16,390 nt of DNA from Pseudomonadota bacterium (GTDB lineage: Bacteria; Pseudomonadota; Gammaproteobacteria; Xanthomonadales; Rhodanobacteraceae), in the NCBI GenBank assembly GCA_021777635.1, contig JAJYDI010000021.1, positions 1 to 16,390 on the forward strand. Reading direction: 5' to 3'. The notes beneath the pieces are model-generated. The model ran no database searches. It was given only the letters and a program-made list of their open reading frames with translations, and had not been told where the DNA came from. The position numbers and the translations under genes are program-made. This document shows positions 7,542-16,110 of this stretch, in pieces. Numbering within the stretch: the first letter of the stretch is position 1; every line of letters starts with the position of its first letter.

Positions 7542-8864
7542 GTGCTGCCGCGTCTTCTCTACACCCTGGCCCTGTATCTGCTGACGCCGCTGGTGATGCT
7601 GCGGCTGGCCGCGCGCGGCGTGCGCTACCACGACTACTTCGGCCGTTGGCGCGAGCGCTTCGGTTTCTTCGATCCCCCGCCGGTCGCCGGTGCGATGTGG
7701 GTGCACGCCGTTTCGGTCGGCGAGGTCAATGCGGCGGTGCCGCTGGTCGAAGCGCTGCTGGCGCAGCATCCCGAGCGTCCCCTGCTGCTGACCACGGTGA
7801 CGCCGACCGGTTCGGCGCGCGTGCGCCAGCTGTTCGGCGCACGCGTGCTGCACGTCTATCTGCCATACGACCTGCCCGGTGCGGTGCGCCGCTTCCTGGC
7901 CCGGGTGCGGCCCTGCCTCGGGGTGATCGTCGAGACCGAGATCTGGCCCAATCTCTACGCCGCCTGCGCGCGCGCGCGCGTGCCGATCGTGATTGCCAAC
8001 GCGCGGCTGTCGCAGCGTTCGATGCGCGGCTACTGGCCGGGGCGCACGCTGATCCGCACGGCTTTGCGCAGCGTGGCCCATGTCGCCGCGCAGACGCGCG
8101 CCGACGCCCAGCGCTACGGCGAACTGGGCGTGCCGGCCGCACGCATCAGCGTCGTCGGCAATCTCAAGTACGACATGCCGCCGCCGCTCGCCGCGCAGCG
8201 TGCCGGGGCGGCGATGCGCCGGCATTGGGGTTGCGCGCGCCCGGTATGGGTTGCGGCCAGCACCCACGAGCCCGAGGAGCTGGCCGTGCTGCAGGCCCAC
8301 CGGGCCGTGATGCGGCGGATGCCGGATGCGCTGCTGCTGATCGCTCCGCGGCATCCCGAACGATTCCGTCCGGTCGAGCAGGCGGCGCGCAGCCTCGGCT
8401 TTGTGGTGGCCACGCGCCAGTCGGACCGGTTGCCGGAGCTGTCGACCCAGTGCTTCGTGATCGACACGCTGGGCGAGCTGCTGGATTTCTACGCCGCCGC
8501 CGAGGTCGCGTTCGTCGCCGGCAGCCTGGCGCCGATCGGAGGCCACAATGTGCTGGAACCGGCGGCCCTGGCGGTGCCGGTGCTGGTCGGTCCGTACACG
8601 TTCAATTTCGAGGAGATCACCGACGCACTGCTGGCCGCAGGCGCCGCGCGCCGTATCGCCGATATCGCCGGACTGGCTCCGGCGCTCCTGGACTGGCTGG
8701 CGGACCCGCCGGCCCGCGAGCAGGCCGGCATGGCCGGGATGAGGGTGATCGCCCAGGGTCGCGGTGCGCTGGCGGCGACGCTGGCGCCGATCGAGCAGCT
8801 GCTGCGCAAAGGCCGCTGCGGCGATGCCGTCCGGATGCCGCCGGTTACTTCAGCAACGCGTTGA
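7542..8864 (+). CDS. waaA: 3-deoxy-D-manno-octulosonic acid transferase (Kdo transferase)
   Basis: A 440-residue WaaA/KdtA, family GT30, which transfers Kdo from CMP-Kdo to the lipid IVA precursor at the cytoplasmic face of the inner membrane. The N-terminus (LPRLLYTLALYLLTPLVML) is the membrane anchor and aligns directly with that of E. coli WaaA, which fixes the GTG at 7542 as start. E38 in GRWRERFGF is at the place of the catalytic glutamate. Also visible are WVHAVSVGEVNAA, TTVTPTGS, YLPYDLPGA, ETEIWPNLYAAC, IANARLSQRS and GSLAPIGGHNVLEPAA, all signature blocks. Whether it adds one or more Kdo units cannot be told. Its last 20 bases overlap the 3' end of tolC on the other strand. The tail after residue 430 is slightly longer than in E. 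coli. Confidence 0.95.
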   Translation: MLPRLLYTLALYLLTPLVMLRLAARGVRYHDYFGRWRERFGFFDPPPVAGAMWVHAVSVGEVNAAVPLVEALLAQHPERPLLLTTVTPTGSARVRQLFGARVLHVYLPYDLPGAVRRFLARVRPCLGVIVETEIWPNLYAACARARVPIVIANARLSQRSMRGYWPGRTLIRTALRSVAHVAAQTRADAQRYGELGVPAARISVVGNLKYDMPPPLAAQRAGAAMRRHWGCARPVWVAASTHEPEELAVLQAHRAVMRRMPDALLLIAPRHPERFRPVEQAARSLGFVVATRQSDRLPELSTQCFVIDTLGELLDFYAAAEVAFVAGSLAPIGGHNVLEPAALAVPVLVGPYTFNFEEITDALLAAGAARRIADIAGLAPALLDWLADPPAREQAGMAGMRVIAQGRGALAATLAPIEQLLRKGRCGDAVRMPPVTSATR

Positions 8865-10233
8865 CCTGTTCGAGATCCTTGTAGCCGAGCGTGCCGGCGT
8901 CGGCCTTGAGCGTGAGCTGGTTGATCACCAGCGAGTGGCGCGCCAGCGAATAGGCGCTCTCGGCCTGGAACAGCGTCTGCTGAGCCAGCAGCACATCGAC
9001 GATGGTCTGGGTGCCGACCTCGTAGCCGGCCTGGGTCGCATCCAGCGAGCTCCGGGCCGAGACCACCGCCTGGCGGTTGGCCTCGACGCTGCTGATGCCG
9101 GCGATGATCGAGCGATAGGCGTTGCGGGTATTGCGAACGAGCGCGCGACGGTCCTGCTCGAGCACGTCCTGCTGCACGTCGCGCTGGTCGATCGCCTGAC
9201 GCACGCGCGACTGCGTGGCGCCGCCGCTGAAGATCGGCACGCTCAGTACCACGCCGATCGCGGTGTCGCGGCTCATGTTGTTGGTGTGGTAGGCGCCGAT
9301 GCCGCCGAGCCGGGACGTCTGGTCGCCCCAGCCCGGTGCGCGGGTGTAGGTGAGCTGAGCCGAAAGGGTCGGCAGATGGCCGGCGCGGGCGGCGCTGATG
9401 CTGTCATTGGCCGAGCGCACCTGCTGCTGCTGCGCCAGCAGGGCCGGGTTCTGCGCCAGTGCCTGGTTGACCCAGGCCTCCTGATCGCTGGGTGTCGGCG
9501 GCAGCATCGGAATATCGTTGCGCAGCACGCGCAGATCGGTGGCCGGCTTGCCGGTGATCTGGGTCAGCGCTTCGCGGGCATCGTCGAGGGCATTGCGCGA
9601 GCTGATCACGGTGGCGACCGCGGCATCGTGCTGGGCCTTGGCCTGGTTGACATCGGTGATCGCCGCAAGACCGACATTGAAACGCTGCTGGGCCTGGTCG
9701 AGCTGGCTGGCCAGGGCTTTTTCGTTGGACTCGGCAAAGCTCAGCTGGTCGCGCGCGGTGAGCACGGCGAAGTAGGCGGTGGCCACGCGCAGGTAGAGGT
9801 TCTGCGCTTGCGACTCGTAGCTGGCGTCCTGGCTGGCGGCTAGCGCCTTGCTCGATTTGTAGTTGGACCACTTGGAGAAATCGAACAGAGTCTGGCTGAG
9901 CGTGCCTTGCAGGGTGGTGCCGTAATTGCTGCTCGACGACGTGAAATTGAAGATCTGGAAGCCGGTATTGGTGCTGAACGGCTGCGTGCTGCTGGAAGTG
10001 CCGTGGCTCTTGGAATAGCTGTAACTGGCGGCGATCTGAGGCAGCAGCAGCGCGCGTGCCTGGGTGATGCCCTCCTGCGTGGCGCGCTGCTGCGCTCCGG
10101 CCTGCGCCAGCACCGGGTCGGAGTCACGCGCCTGCTGATAGGCCTGCAGCAGGTCTTCCGCACCGGCCAGGCCCGGCAACAGCGCCAGGGCCACGGCGAA
10201 AGGCAGCAGCGTGCGGATCATCGGACGGCTCAT
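8845..10233 (-). CDS. tolC: TolC family outer-membrane efflux channel
   Basis: A 462-residue outer-membrane factor that forms the trimeric exit duct for RND, MFS or ABC efflux pumps and type I secretion. Residues 1-25 form a signal peptide ending LAGA before EDLLQAYQQA, the usual TolC opening. Two repeats of the coiled-coil/beta module follow: Ser/Thr-rich beta segments at about 70-125, coiled coil with NVGLAAITDVNQAKA, then VPIFSGGATQSRV and a second coiled coil with EVGTQTIVDVLLAQQ. The duplicated NVG/EVG-type turns are diagnostic. AAGGA lies 9 bases before the ATG. It follows the PIMT-like gene by 30 bases, so the two should be one transcript. The 3' end overlaps waaA by 20 bases, leaving no room for a terminator between them. 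No inner-membrane pump gene is present nearby. Confidence 0.94.
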   Translation of the reverse strand: MSRPMIRTLLPFAVALALLPGLAGAEDLLQAYQQARDSDPVLAQAGAQQRATQEGITQARALLLPQIAASYSYSKSHGTSSSTQPFSTNTGFQIFNFTSSSSNYGTTLQGTLSQTLFDFSKWSNYKSSKALAASQDASYESQAQNLYLRVATAYFAVLTARDQLSFAESNEKALASQLDQAQQRFNVGLAAITDVNQAKAQHDAAVATVISSRNALDDAREALTQITGKPATDLRVLRNDIPMLPPTPSDQEAWVNQALAQNPALLAQQQQVRSANDSISAARAGHLPTLSAQLTYTRAPGWGDQTSRLGGIGAYHTNNMSRDTAIGVVLSVPIFSGGATQSRVRQAIDQRDVQQDVLEQDRRALVRNTRNAYRSIIAGISSVEANRQAVVSARSSLDATQAGYEVGTQTIVDVLLAQQTLFQAESAYSLARHSLVINQLTLKADAGTLGYKDLEQVNALLK

Positions 10234-10263
10234 GGGGCGGATTCCTTGGAAATTCGAGGGTGC

Positions 10264-10923
10264 TCAGAGGGCAAAGCGCGGCGGCGGTGCGGCATGCGCG
10301 AGATAGGGCAGATCGGTCTCGAACAGGCTCTCTTCGCTGAAACGGCCGGCGCCGCTGTCCTGCACCCGCACCGCCTGCATCGCCGGCGACTCGCCGCGGA
10401 TGGCGAACAGGCGGCCGCCCGGGCGCAGCCAGTCGAGGAACCGTTCGGGAATACGGTACAGGGCACCGGTCACGGCGATGGCGTCGAAACGGCGCCCGGG
10501 CACGAAACCGCACACCGCCTCGGCGACCACCAGTTCGACATTGCCCAGCCCGGCGGCCAGTAGTCGGGTCTGCGCGGCATGGACGAAATCGCCGTGCAGA
10601 TCCACGCTGATGACACGGCGCGCCAGCGTCGCCAGGCAGGCGGTGAGGAAGCCCGAGCCGGTGCCGATCTCCAGGACCTCGTCGCCCGGTTGCAGCGCCA
10701 GCGCCTGCAGCAGGCGTCCCTCGACCACCGGTTTCATCATGACTTCATCATGGCCGAGTGGCAGCTCGAGATCGGCGAATGCCAGCGCGCGATGCGCCGC
10801 CGGCACGAAATCCTCGCGGTGCACGCGCGACAGCACGTCGAGCACGCGCGGGTCGAGCACATCCCAGGTGCGCACCTGGCTTTCGACCATGGTCTGGCGG
10901 GCTTGGGCGAAATCGAGGGTCAT
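10264..10923 (-). CDS. PIMT-like (protein-L-isoaspartate O-methyltransferase family) SAM methyltransferase with altered active site
   Basis: A 219-residue class I SAM-dependent methyltransferase of the protein-L-isoaspartate methyltransferase family. Motif I is VLEIGTGSGF (83-92), followed by an acidic strand end in VISVDLH (105-110) and the LRPGGRLFAI segment (166-175). The N-terminal part VESQVRTWDVLDPRVLDVL and REDFVP match the family. True PIMT repair enzymes carry a TIS-type Thr/Ser motif in the loop before motif I. Here that loop reads LGHDEVMMKPVVEG (57-70) with no Ser or Thr. Repair of isoaspartyl residues is therefore doubtful and the substrate is open. The ATG at 10923 was preferred to a TTG at 10956. 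No strong ribosome-binding site is seen. tolC follows after 30 bases. Confidence 0.82.
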   Translation of the reverse strand: MTLDFAQARQTMVESQVRTWDVLDPRVLDVLSRVHREDFVPAAHRALAFADLELPLGHDEVMMKPVVEGRLLQALALQPGDEVLEIGTGSGFLTACLATLARRVISVDLHGDFVHAAQTRLLAAGLGNVELVVAEAVCGFVPGRRFDAIAVTGALYRIPERFLDWLRPGGRLFAIRGESPAMQAVRVQDSGAGRFSEESLFETDLPYLAHAAPPPRFAL

Positions 10924-10956
10924 GAGCAGGTTCACTTGCGGCGCGGGAAGACGCAA

Positions 10957-10985
10957 AGCATAGGCGCAGGTGTCGGCAGCGGCAA
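10957..10985 (-). promoter_or_regulatory. Probable promoter for the PIMT-like/tolC operon
   Basis: On the minus strand TTGCCG (10985-10980) and TATGCT (10962-10957) are separated by exactly 17 bases, each matching four of six consensus positions. The -10 lies 33 bases before the chosen ATG at 10923. This is the only candidate in the window with both boxes at ideal spacing. Confidence 0.5.
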
Positions 10986-11028
10986 CGCGAAACTGCCTCA
11001 GCGCAGGCCGTCTGCGCAGTGCCGGAGG

Positions 11029-11364
11029 TCATCCGGCGCGATTGACGGACGTCATCTCGAAGCGTGCATCGCGTCCGCTGCGCTGCGGCAGGCGACGGCT
11101 GGCCGCCATCACCGCGCGCGCCAGGGTGGCATCCAGATGCAGCAGTCGTTCACCCAGCGGCAGTTTGTCGCGCAGCGCTTCGCTGACACCCAGCCAGGCC
11201 AGCCAGCGCGCCAGACGGCTGCGCTCCACCGCGCTCAATGCGCGCAGTGCCGCGCGTGCGCTGAATGCGTGACGACGCACGCCGTCGGTCGCGTCCAGCC
11301 AGACGGCAAAGTTGCGTTGCGCGTGGCGATACGCGGGGTTGAGCACGAGTTCGGCTGCGGTCAT
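11029..11364 (-). CDS. Hypothetical protein, 111 aa, unrecognised
   Basis: I do not recognise this protein. The likely start is the ATG at 11364, which gives 111 residues. It is rich in Ala, Arg and Leu, almost certainly helical, with no signal peptide, membrane span or cysteine. The N-terminal part reads AELVLNPAYRHAQRNFAVWLD, shown here split as AELVLNPAYR then HAQRNFAVWLD. A helical block around ARWLAWLGVSEALRDKLPLG follows, and the tail is basic with SRRLPQRSGRD. It has no clear ribosome-binding site. The gene is divergent from the TetR regulator, with 67 bases between the two start codons, and lies just upstream of the PIMT-like/tolC operon on the same strand. This makes it the nearest candidate target of the regulator. 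The long open frame and sensible position support a real gene, but high GC also creates spurious frames. Confidence 0.55.
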   Translation of the reverse strand: MTAAELVLNPAYRHAQRNFAVWLDATDGVRRHAFSARAALRALSAVERSRLARWLAWLGVSEALRDKLPLGERLLHLDATLARAVMAASRRLPQRSGRDARFEMTSVNRAG

Positions 11365-11397
11365 GGCATCGGGGCCGGCGGCTTGGGTACCGCGCTG

Positions 11398-11428
11398 GAT
11401 TATTAGTGAACTTGATCGTATAATAATC
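11398..11428. promoter_or_regulatory. AT-rich inverted repeat, likely TetR operator
   Basis: GATTATTA (11398-11405) and TAATAATC (11421-11428) are perfect 8-base inverted arms around a 15-base spacer. The match extends further outward (GCTG before, CAGC after) if one G is looped out. The element lies between the divergent 111-aa gene and the TetR gene and overlaps the regulator's -10 box, the usual arrangement for autoregulation. The run of A and T is strikingly out of line with the surrounding GC-rich sequence. Confidence 0.6.
11419..11424 (+). promoter_or_regulatory. Perfect -10 box (TATAAT) next to the TetR start codon
   Basis: TATAAT is a perfect match to consensus and ends only 7 bases before the ATG at 11432. 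Transcription starting about seven bases downstream of the box would begin at or next to that ATG, giving a leaderless or nearly leaderless mRNA. No good -35 hexamer is seen at 16-18 bases upstream. Confidence 0.55.
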
Positions 11429-11431
11429 AGC

Positions 11432-12094
11432 ATGAACCCGGCAAGCAAGCCCGTCGATCCCGCTCGTCCCTGCGGCCCTGGCCGGCCCAAGGACATGGGC
11501 AAGCGGCTGGCCATACTCGAGGCCGCAAAGCAGCTGTTCGTGCAGCACGGCTACGAAGGCACCAGCATGGACGCGGTGGCGGCGGAAGCCGGCGTTTCCA
11601 AGCTCACCGTCTACAGCCACTTCGGCGACAAGGACCGCCTGTTTCGCGAGGCCATCCGGGCCCGCTGCCAGGCGCTGATCCCGGATGCGCTGTTCCACGC
11701 CAATGGCGGCGGCATCCGCGCCGCGCTGCTGCAGATCGCCCAGGCGCATGCCGACGCGATGGTCAGCGCCGAGGCCATCGGCACGTGGCGGGCCATCGTC
11801 AGCGACTGCCGCGAGGGCAACCCGCGCCTCGGTCAGCTGCTGTGGGAGGAAGGTCCGGCGCGCGGTCATGCGCTGATGGAGCAGTTCCTCGAGGCTGCCG
11901 TCGCCGGGGGCGAGCTGGATATCCCCGACGTGCATCGGGCGGCGGTGCAGTTTCTGGCCCTGCTCAAGGGCGACATGCACCTCAGACGCCTGTTCGGCTG
12001 CGAGGGCGACTGCCTCGAGACCATCGAGCGCGAAGTGCGCGCCAACGTGGTCGCGGCCGTGGAGATGTTCCTGCGCGCCTACGCGCCGCGCTGA
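11432..12094 (+). CDS. TetR/AcrR family transcriptional regulator
   Basis: A 220-residue TetR-family DNA-binding regulator, normally a dimeric repressor released by a small ligand. The helix-turn-helix lies at residues 27-72: AILEAAKQLFVQHGYEGTSM, then VAAEAGVSKLTVYSHFGDKDRL, the typical TetR pattern. The C-terminal ligand-binding half resembles the AefR-like group, with IGTWRAIVSDCREGNPRLGQ and a FLALLKGDMHLRRLFG segment. Cysteines at 14, 79, 126, 190 and 194 are visible, and the last two (GCEGDC) could be redox-active, which is a guess. The ATG at 11432 keeps a basic leader. An ATG at 11495 (MGKRL) is a possible alternative but has AAGGA too close to it. The inverted repeat upstream suggests autorepression and control of the divergent gene, perhaps reaching tolC. 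The inducer is unknown. Confidence 0.9.
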   Translation: MNPASKPVDPARPCGPGRPKDMGKRLAILEAAKQLFVQHGYEGTSMDAVAAEAGVSKLTVYSHFGDKDRLFREAIRARCQALIPDALFHANGGGIRAALLQIAQAHADAMVSAEAIGTWRAIVSDCREGNPRLGQLLWEEGPARGHALMEQFLEAAVAGGELDIPDVHRAAVQFLALLKGDMHLRRLFGCEGDCLETIEREVRANVVAAVEMFLRAYAPR

Positions 12095-12109
12095 CCGGCG
12101 GCTCGCCGG
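12095..12109 (+). terminator. Short GC hairpin directly after the TetR stop
   Basis: CCGGCG (12095-12100) and CGCCGG (12104-12109) pair around a three-base GCT loop, starting at the base after the stop codon. No T-tract follows, so it may be only a mild pause or 3'-end stabiliser. Confidence 0.3.
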
Positions 12110-12123
12110 CCGCATCCGCTTCG

Positions 12124-12132
12124 TGCTTGAAT
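12124..12132 (+). promoter_or_regulatory. Possible extended -10 (TGC-TTGAAT) for the thiC transcript
   Basis: TTGAAT (12127-12132) matches -10 at four of six positions and is preceded by TGC. It would start the transcript near 12139, at the very beginning of the riboswitch. There is no recognisable -35, so this is tentative. Confidence 0.28.
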
Positions 12133-12136
12133 AGAG

Positions 12137-14149
<2,013 letters not shown>

Positions 14150-14195
14150 GGGAAATCGTGGTCGAGTCCAGGCCGGTGCACGAGGGGCGCTCGCG

Positions 14196-16037
14196 ATGAA
14201 GTTGCAGGTACCGTTCGTCCAGCTGCCGCTGCAGTTTGACGCCGCGCGGCTGGCATCCGAGGTCCGTGCGCTCGGCGATCAGCCCTGGCGACCGCACCCA
14301 CAGGGGTTTCCGGGCAACTTCGCGCTGCCCCTGATCTCCGCGCACGGCGATCCCGACAGCGACAGCATCGCCGGGCCGATGCGACCCACGCCATGGCTCG
14401 ACCGCTGCCCGTACCTGATGCAGGTCCTGGCGCGTCTGGGCGCGGTCTGGGGTCGCACGCGCCTGATGAAATTGTCGGGACAGGCGGAGGTGACGCCGCA
14501 CGCCGACATCAACTACTACTGGCGCGATCGCGTGCGTGTGCACGTGCCGGTCCTGACCCGGCCCAGCGTGCGTTTCATCTGCGGCGACGCCGAGGTGAAC
14601 ATGGCAGCCGGCGAATGCTGGATCTTCGATACCTGGCGCGAGCATCGCGTCATCAACGCGGCGGACGACGAACGCATCCATCTGGTCGCCGACACCGTCG
14701 GCAGCGAGGCGTTCTGGGACCTGGTCGGGCAGGGCCGGGCACCCGGGCGCGATCAGCGTCCCGGCTGGCAGGCGCAACCGCATGCGCCGGTCGCCGACAG
14801 CCGGCCCGGGTTGCGCTTCGAGACGATGAACGTGCCGCAGGTGATGACGCCGTGGGAGCTGCGCGACCATATCGGTTTCCTGCTGGGTGATCTGCGCCCG
14901 CATCCGCAGGCGCCGGTCGTGCAGCAGCTGGCGGCGCGCTTCGTGACCACCTGGCAGGCGCTGTGGTCGCAGTACGGCAGCGAACGCGAGGGCTGGGCCG
15001 CTTATCGAGCCGCGATCGATGCCCTGATCGCGTCACTGCAGCCGCTCGCGGCGCCGTTGCAGCTGGTCAACGGGACCCAGTTCATGCCCACCTTGCGGTC
15101 GATGGTGCTGAAGGTGGCGCTGGCCGATCGCCAGGATCAGCCGGGCGCCGACGAGCCGCGTGCGCCGCAGGCAAAGCCCGCGGCGCGGGCCGTCGCCGGC
15201 AGCGCGGATGCCGTGTTCGATCGGCCGATCTTCATCGTGTCACCGCCGCGATCGGGCTCGACGCTGCTGTTCGAGACGCTGGCGCGCGCCCGCGGGCTGT
15301 GCACGATCGGCCGCGAAAGTCATGCGCTGATGGAAGGGATCGCGGAGCTGCATCCCGCGCAGCGCGGTTACGACTCCAATCGTCTCGACGCGACCGCGGT
15401 GGCGCCCGGGCTGGCCGATGCGCTGCGCGAGCGATTCCGTGCCGAGCTGCGCGATCGCGATGGCGATCCGCCGGCAGCGGGCCGCGTCCGCATGCTGGAA
15501 AAAACCCCGAAGAACGCGCTGCGTGTCCCGTTCCTGGCGCGCATTTTTCCGGAGGCGCGCTTCGTCTATCTCCACCGCGATCCGCGCCCGGTGCTGAGCA
15601 GCATGATCGAGGCCTGGCAATCGGGCCGATTTTGCACCTACCCCCAGCTGCCGGATTGGCAGGGGCCTGCCTGGTCGATGCTGCTGACGCCCGGCTGGCG
15701 CGCGCTGGCCGGCAAGTCGCTGCCCGAGATCGTCGCCGCGCAATGGGAGAGCACGACCCGGCTGCTGCTGGACGATCTCGACGCCTTGCCCGCCGAGCGT
15801 CGTTGCGTGGCTCGCTACGAGAGCCTGCTCGATGATCCGGCCACGGAAATCCTGCGCCTGTGCCAGGCCCTGGATCTGGATTGGGATCTGCCGCCGCCGA
15901 CGGCATTGCCGCTGGCGCGCTACGCGGTGTCGCCGCCGGACCCGGAGAAGTGGCGGCGCCATGCCGATGTGATCGAGACCGTGTGGCCGGGCCTGGTCAC
16001 GACGCACGAGCGGGCCCGGCGGTTCGCCGCCGGCTGA
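14196..16037 (+). CDS. Fusion of aspartyl/asparaginyl beta-hydroxylase-type oxygenase and PAPS-dependent sulfotransferase
   Basis: A 613-residue two-domain protein. Residues about 1-200 form a 2-oxoglutarate/Fe(II) oxygenase of the aspartyl/asparaginyl beta-hydroxylase family: H102 and D104 in PHADINYYW, then H150 in WREHRVIN as iron ligands, and R160 in DERIHLVAD as the 2-oxoglutarate carboxylate binder, ten residues after the histidine as in that family. Residues 205-310 are helical and unassigned. A low-complexity Ala/Pro linker spans 315-340. Residues 343-613 are a Sulfotransfer_3-type sulfotransferase: 5'-phosphosulfate loop SPPRSGST (349-356), EKTPKN (435-440), and 3'-phosphate site YLHRDPRPVLSS (458-469) with R461 and S468/S469. 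No signal peptide is present. GAGGGG lies 8 bases before the ATG. It may ride on the thiC transcript. The target, small molecule, lipid or peptide, is unknown. Confidence 0.85.
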   Translation: MKLQVPFVQLPLQFDAARLASEVRALGDQPWRPHPQGFPGNFALPLISAHGDPDSDSIAGPMRPTPWLDRCPYLMQVLARLGAVWGRTRLMKLSGQAEVTPHADINYYWRDRVRVHVPVLTRPSVRFICGDAEVNMAAGECWIFDTWREHRVINAADDERIHLVADTVGSEAFWDLVGQGRAPGRDQRPGWQAQPHAPVADSRPGLRFETMNVPQVMTPWELRDHIGFLLGDLRPHPQAPVVQQLAARFVTTWQALWSQYGSEREGWAAYRAAIDALIASLQPLAAPLQLVNGTQFMPTLRSMVLKVALADRQDQPGADEPRAPQAKPAARAVAGSADAVFDRPIFIVSPPRSGSTLLFETLARARGLCTIGRESHALMEGIAELHPAQRGYDSNRLDATAVAPGLADALRERFRAELRDRDGDPPAAGRVRMLEKTPKNALRVPFLARIFPEARFVYLHRDPRPVLSSMIEAWQSGRFCTYPQLPDWQGPAWSMLLTPGWRALAGKSLPEIVAAQWESTTRLLLDDLDALPAERRCVARYESLLDDPATEILRLCQALDLDWDLPPPTALPLARYAVSPPDPEKWRRHADVIETVWPGLVTTHERARRFAAG

Positions 16038-16110
16038 TGCCGCGGCGCGGACGCGGCGGCGCGCCGATCGCACGGTGTTGCTGCCAGGTGCTGCCGAGGT
16101 TCCGAACCGA

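Noticed and set aside
5628..8546. A 972-codon open frame on the minus strand
   Set aside because: It is antisense to waaA and the GT2 gene and out of frame with the acyltransferase gene. Its composition is biased with no domain, so it is a codon-bias artefact.
16038..16110. GC-rich repeats and GGTTCCGAACC between the fusion gene and ppa, considered as a bidirectional terminator
   Set aside because: The palindrome is too tight to form a hairpin and no T-tract follows on either strand.
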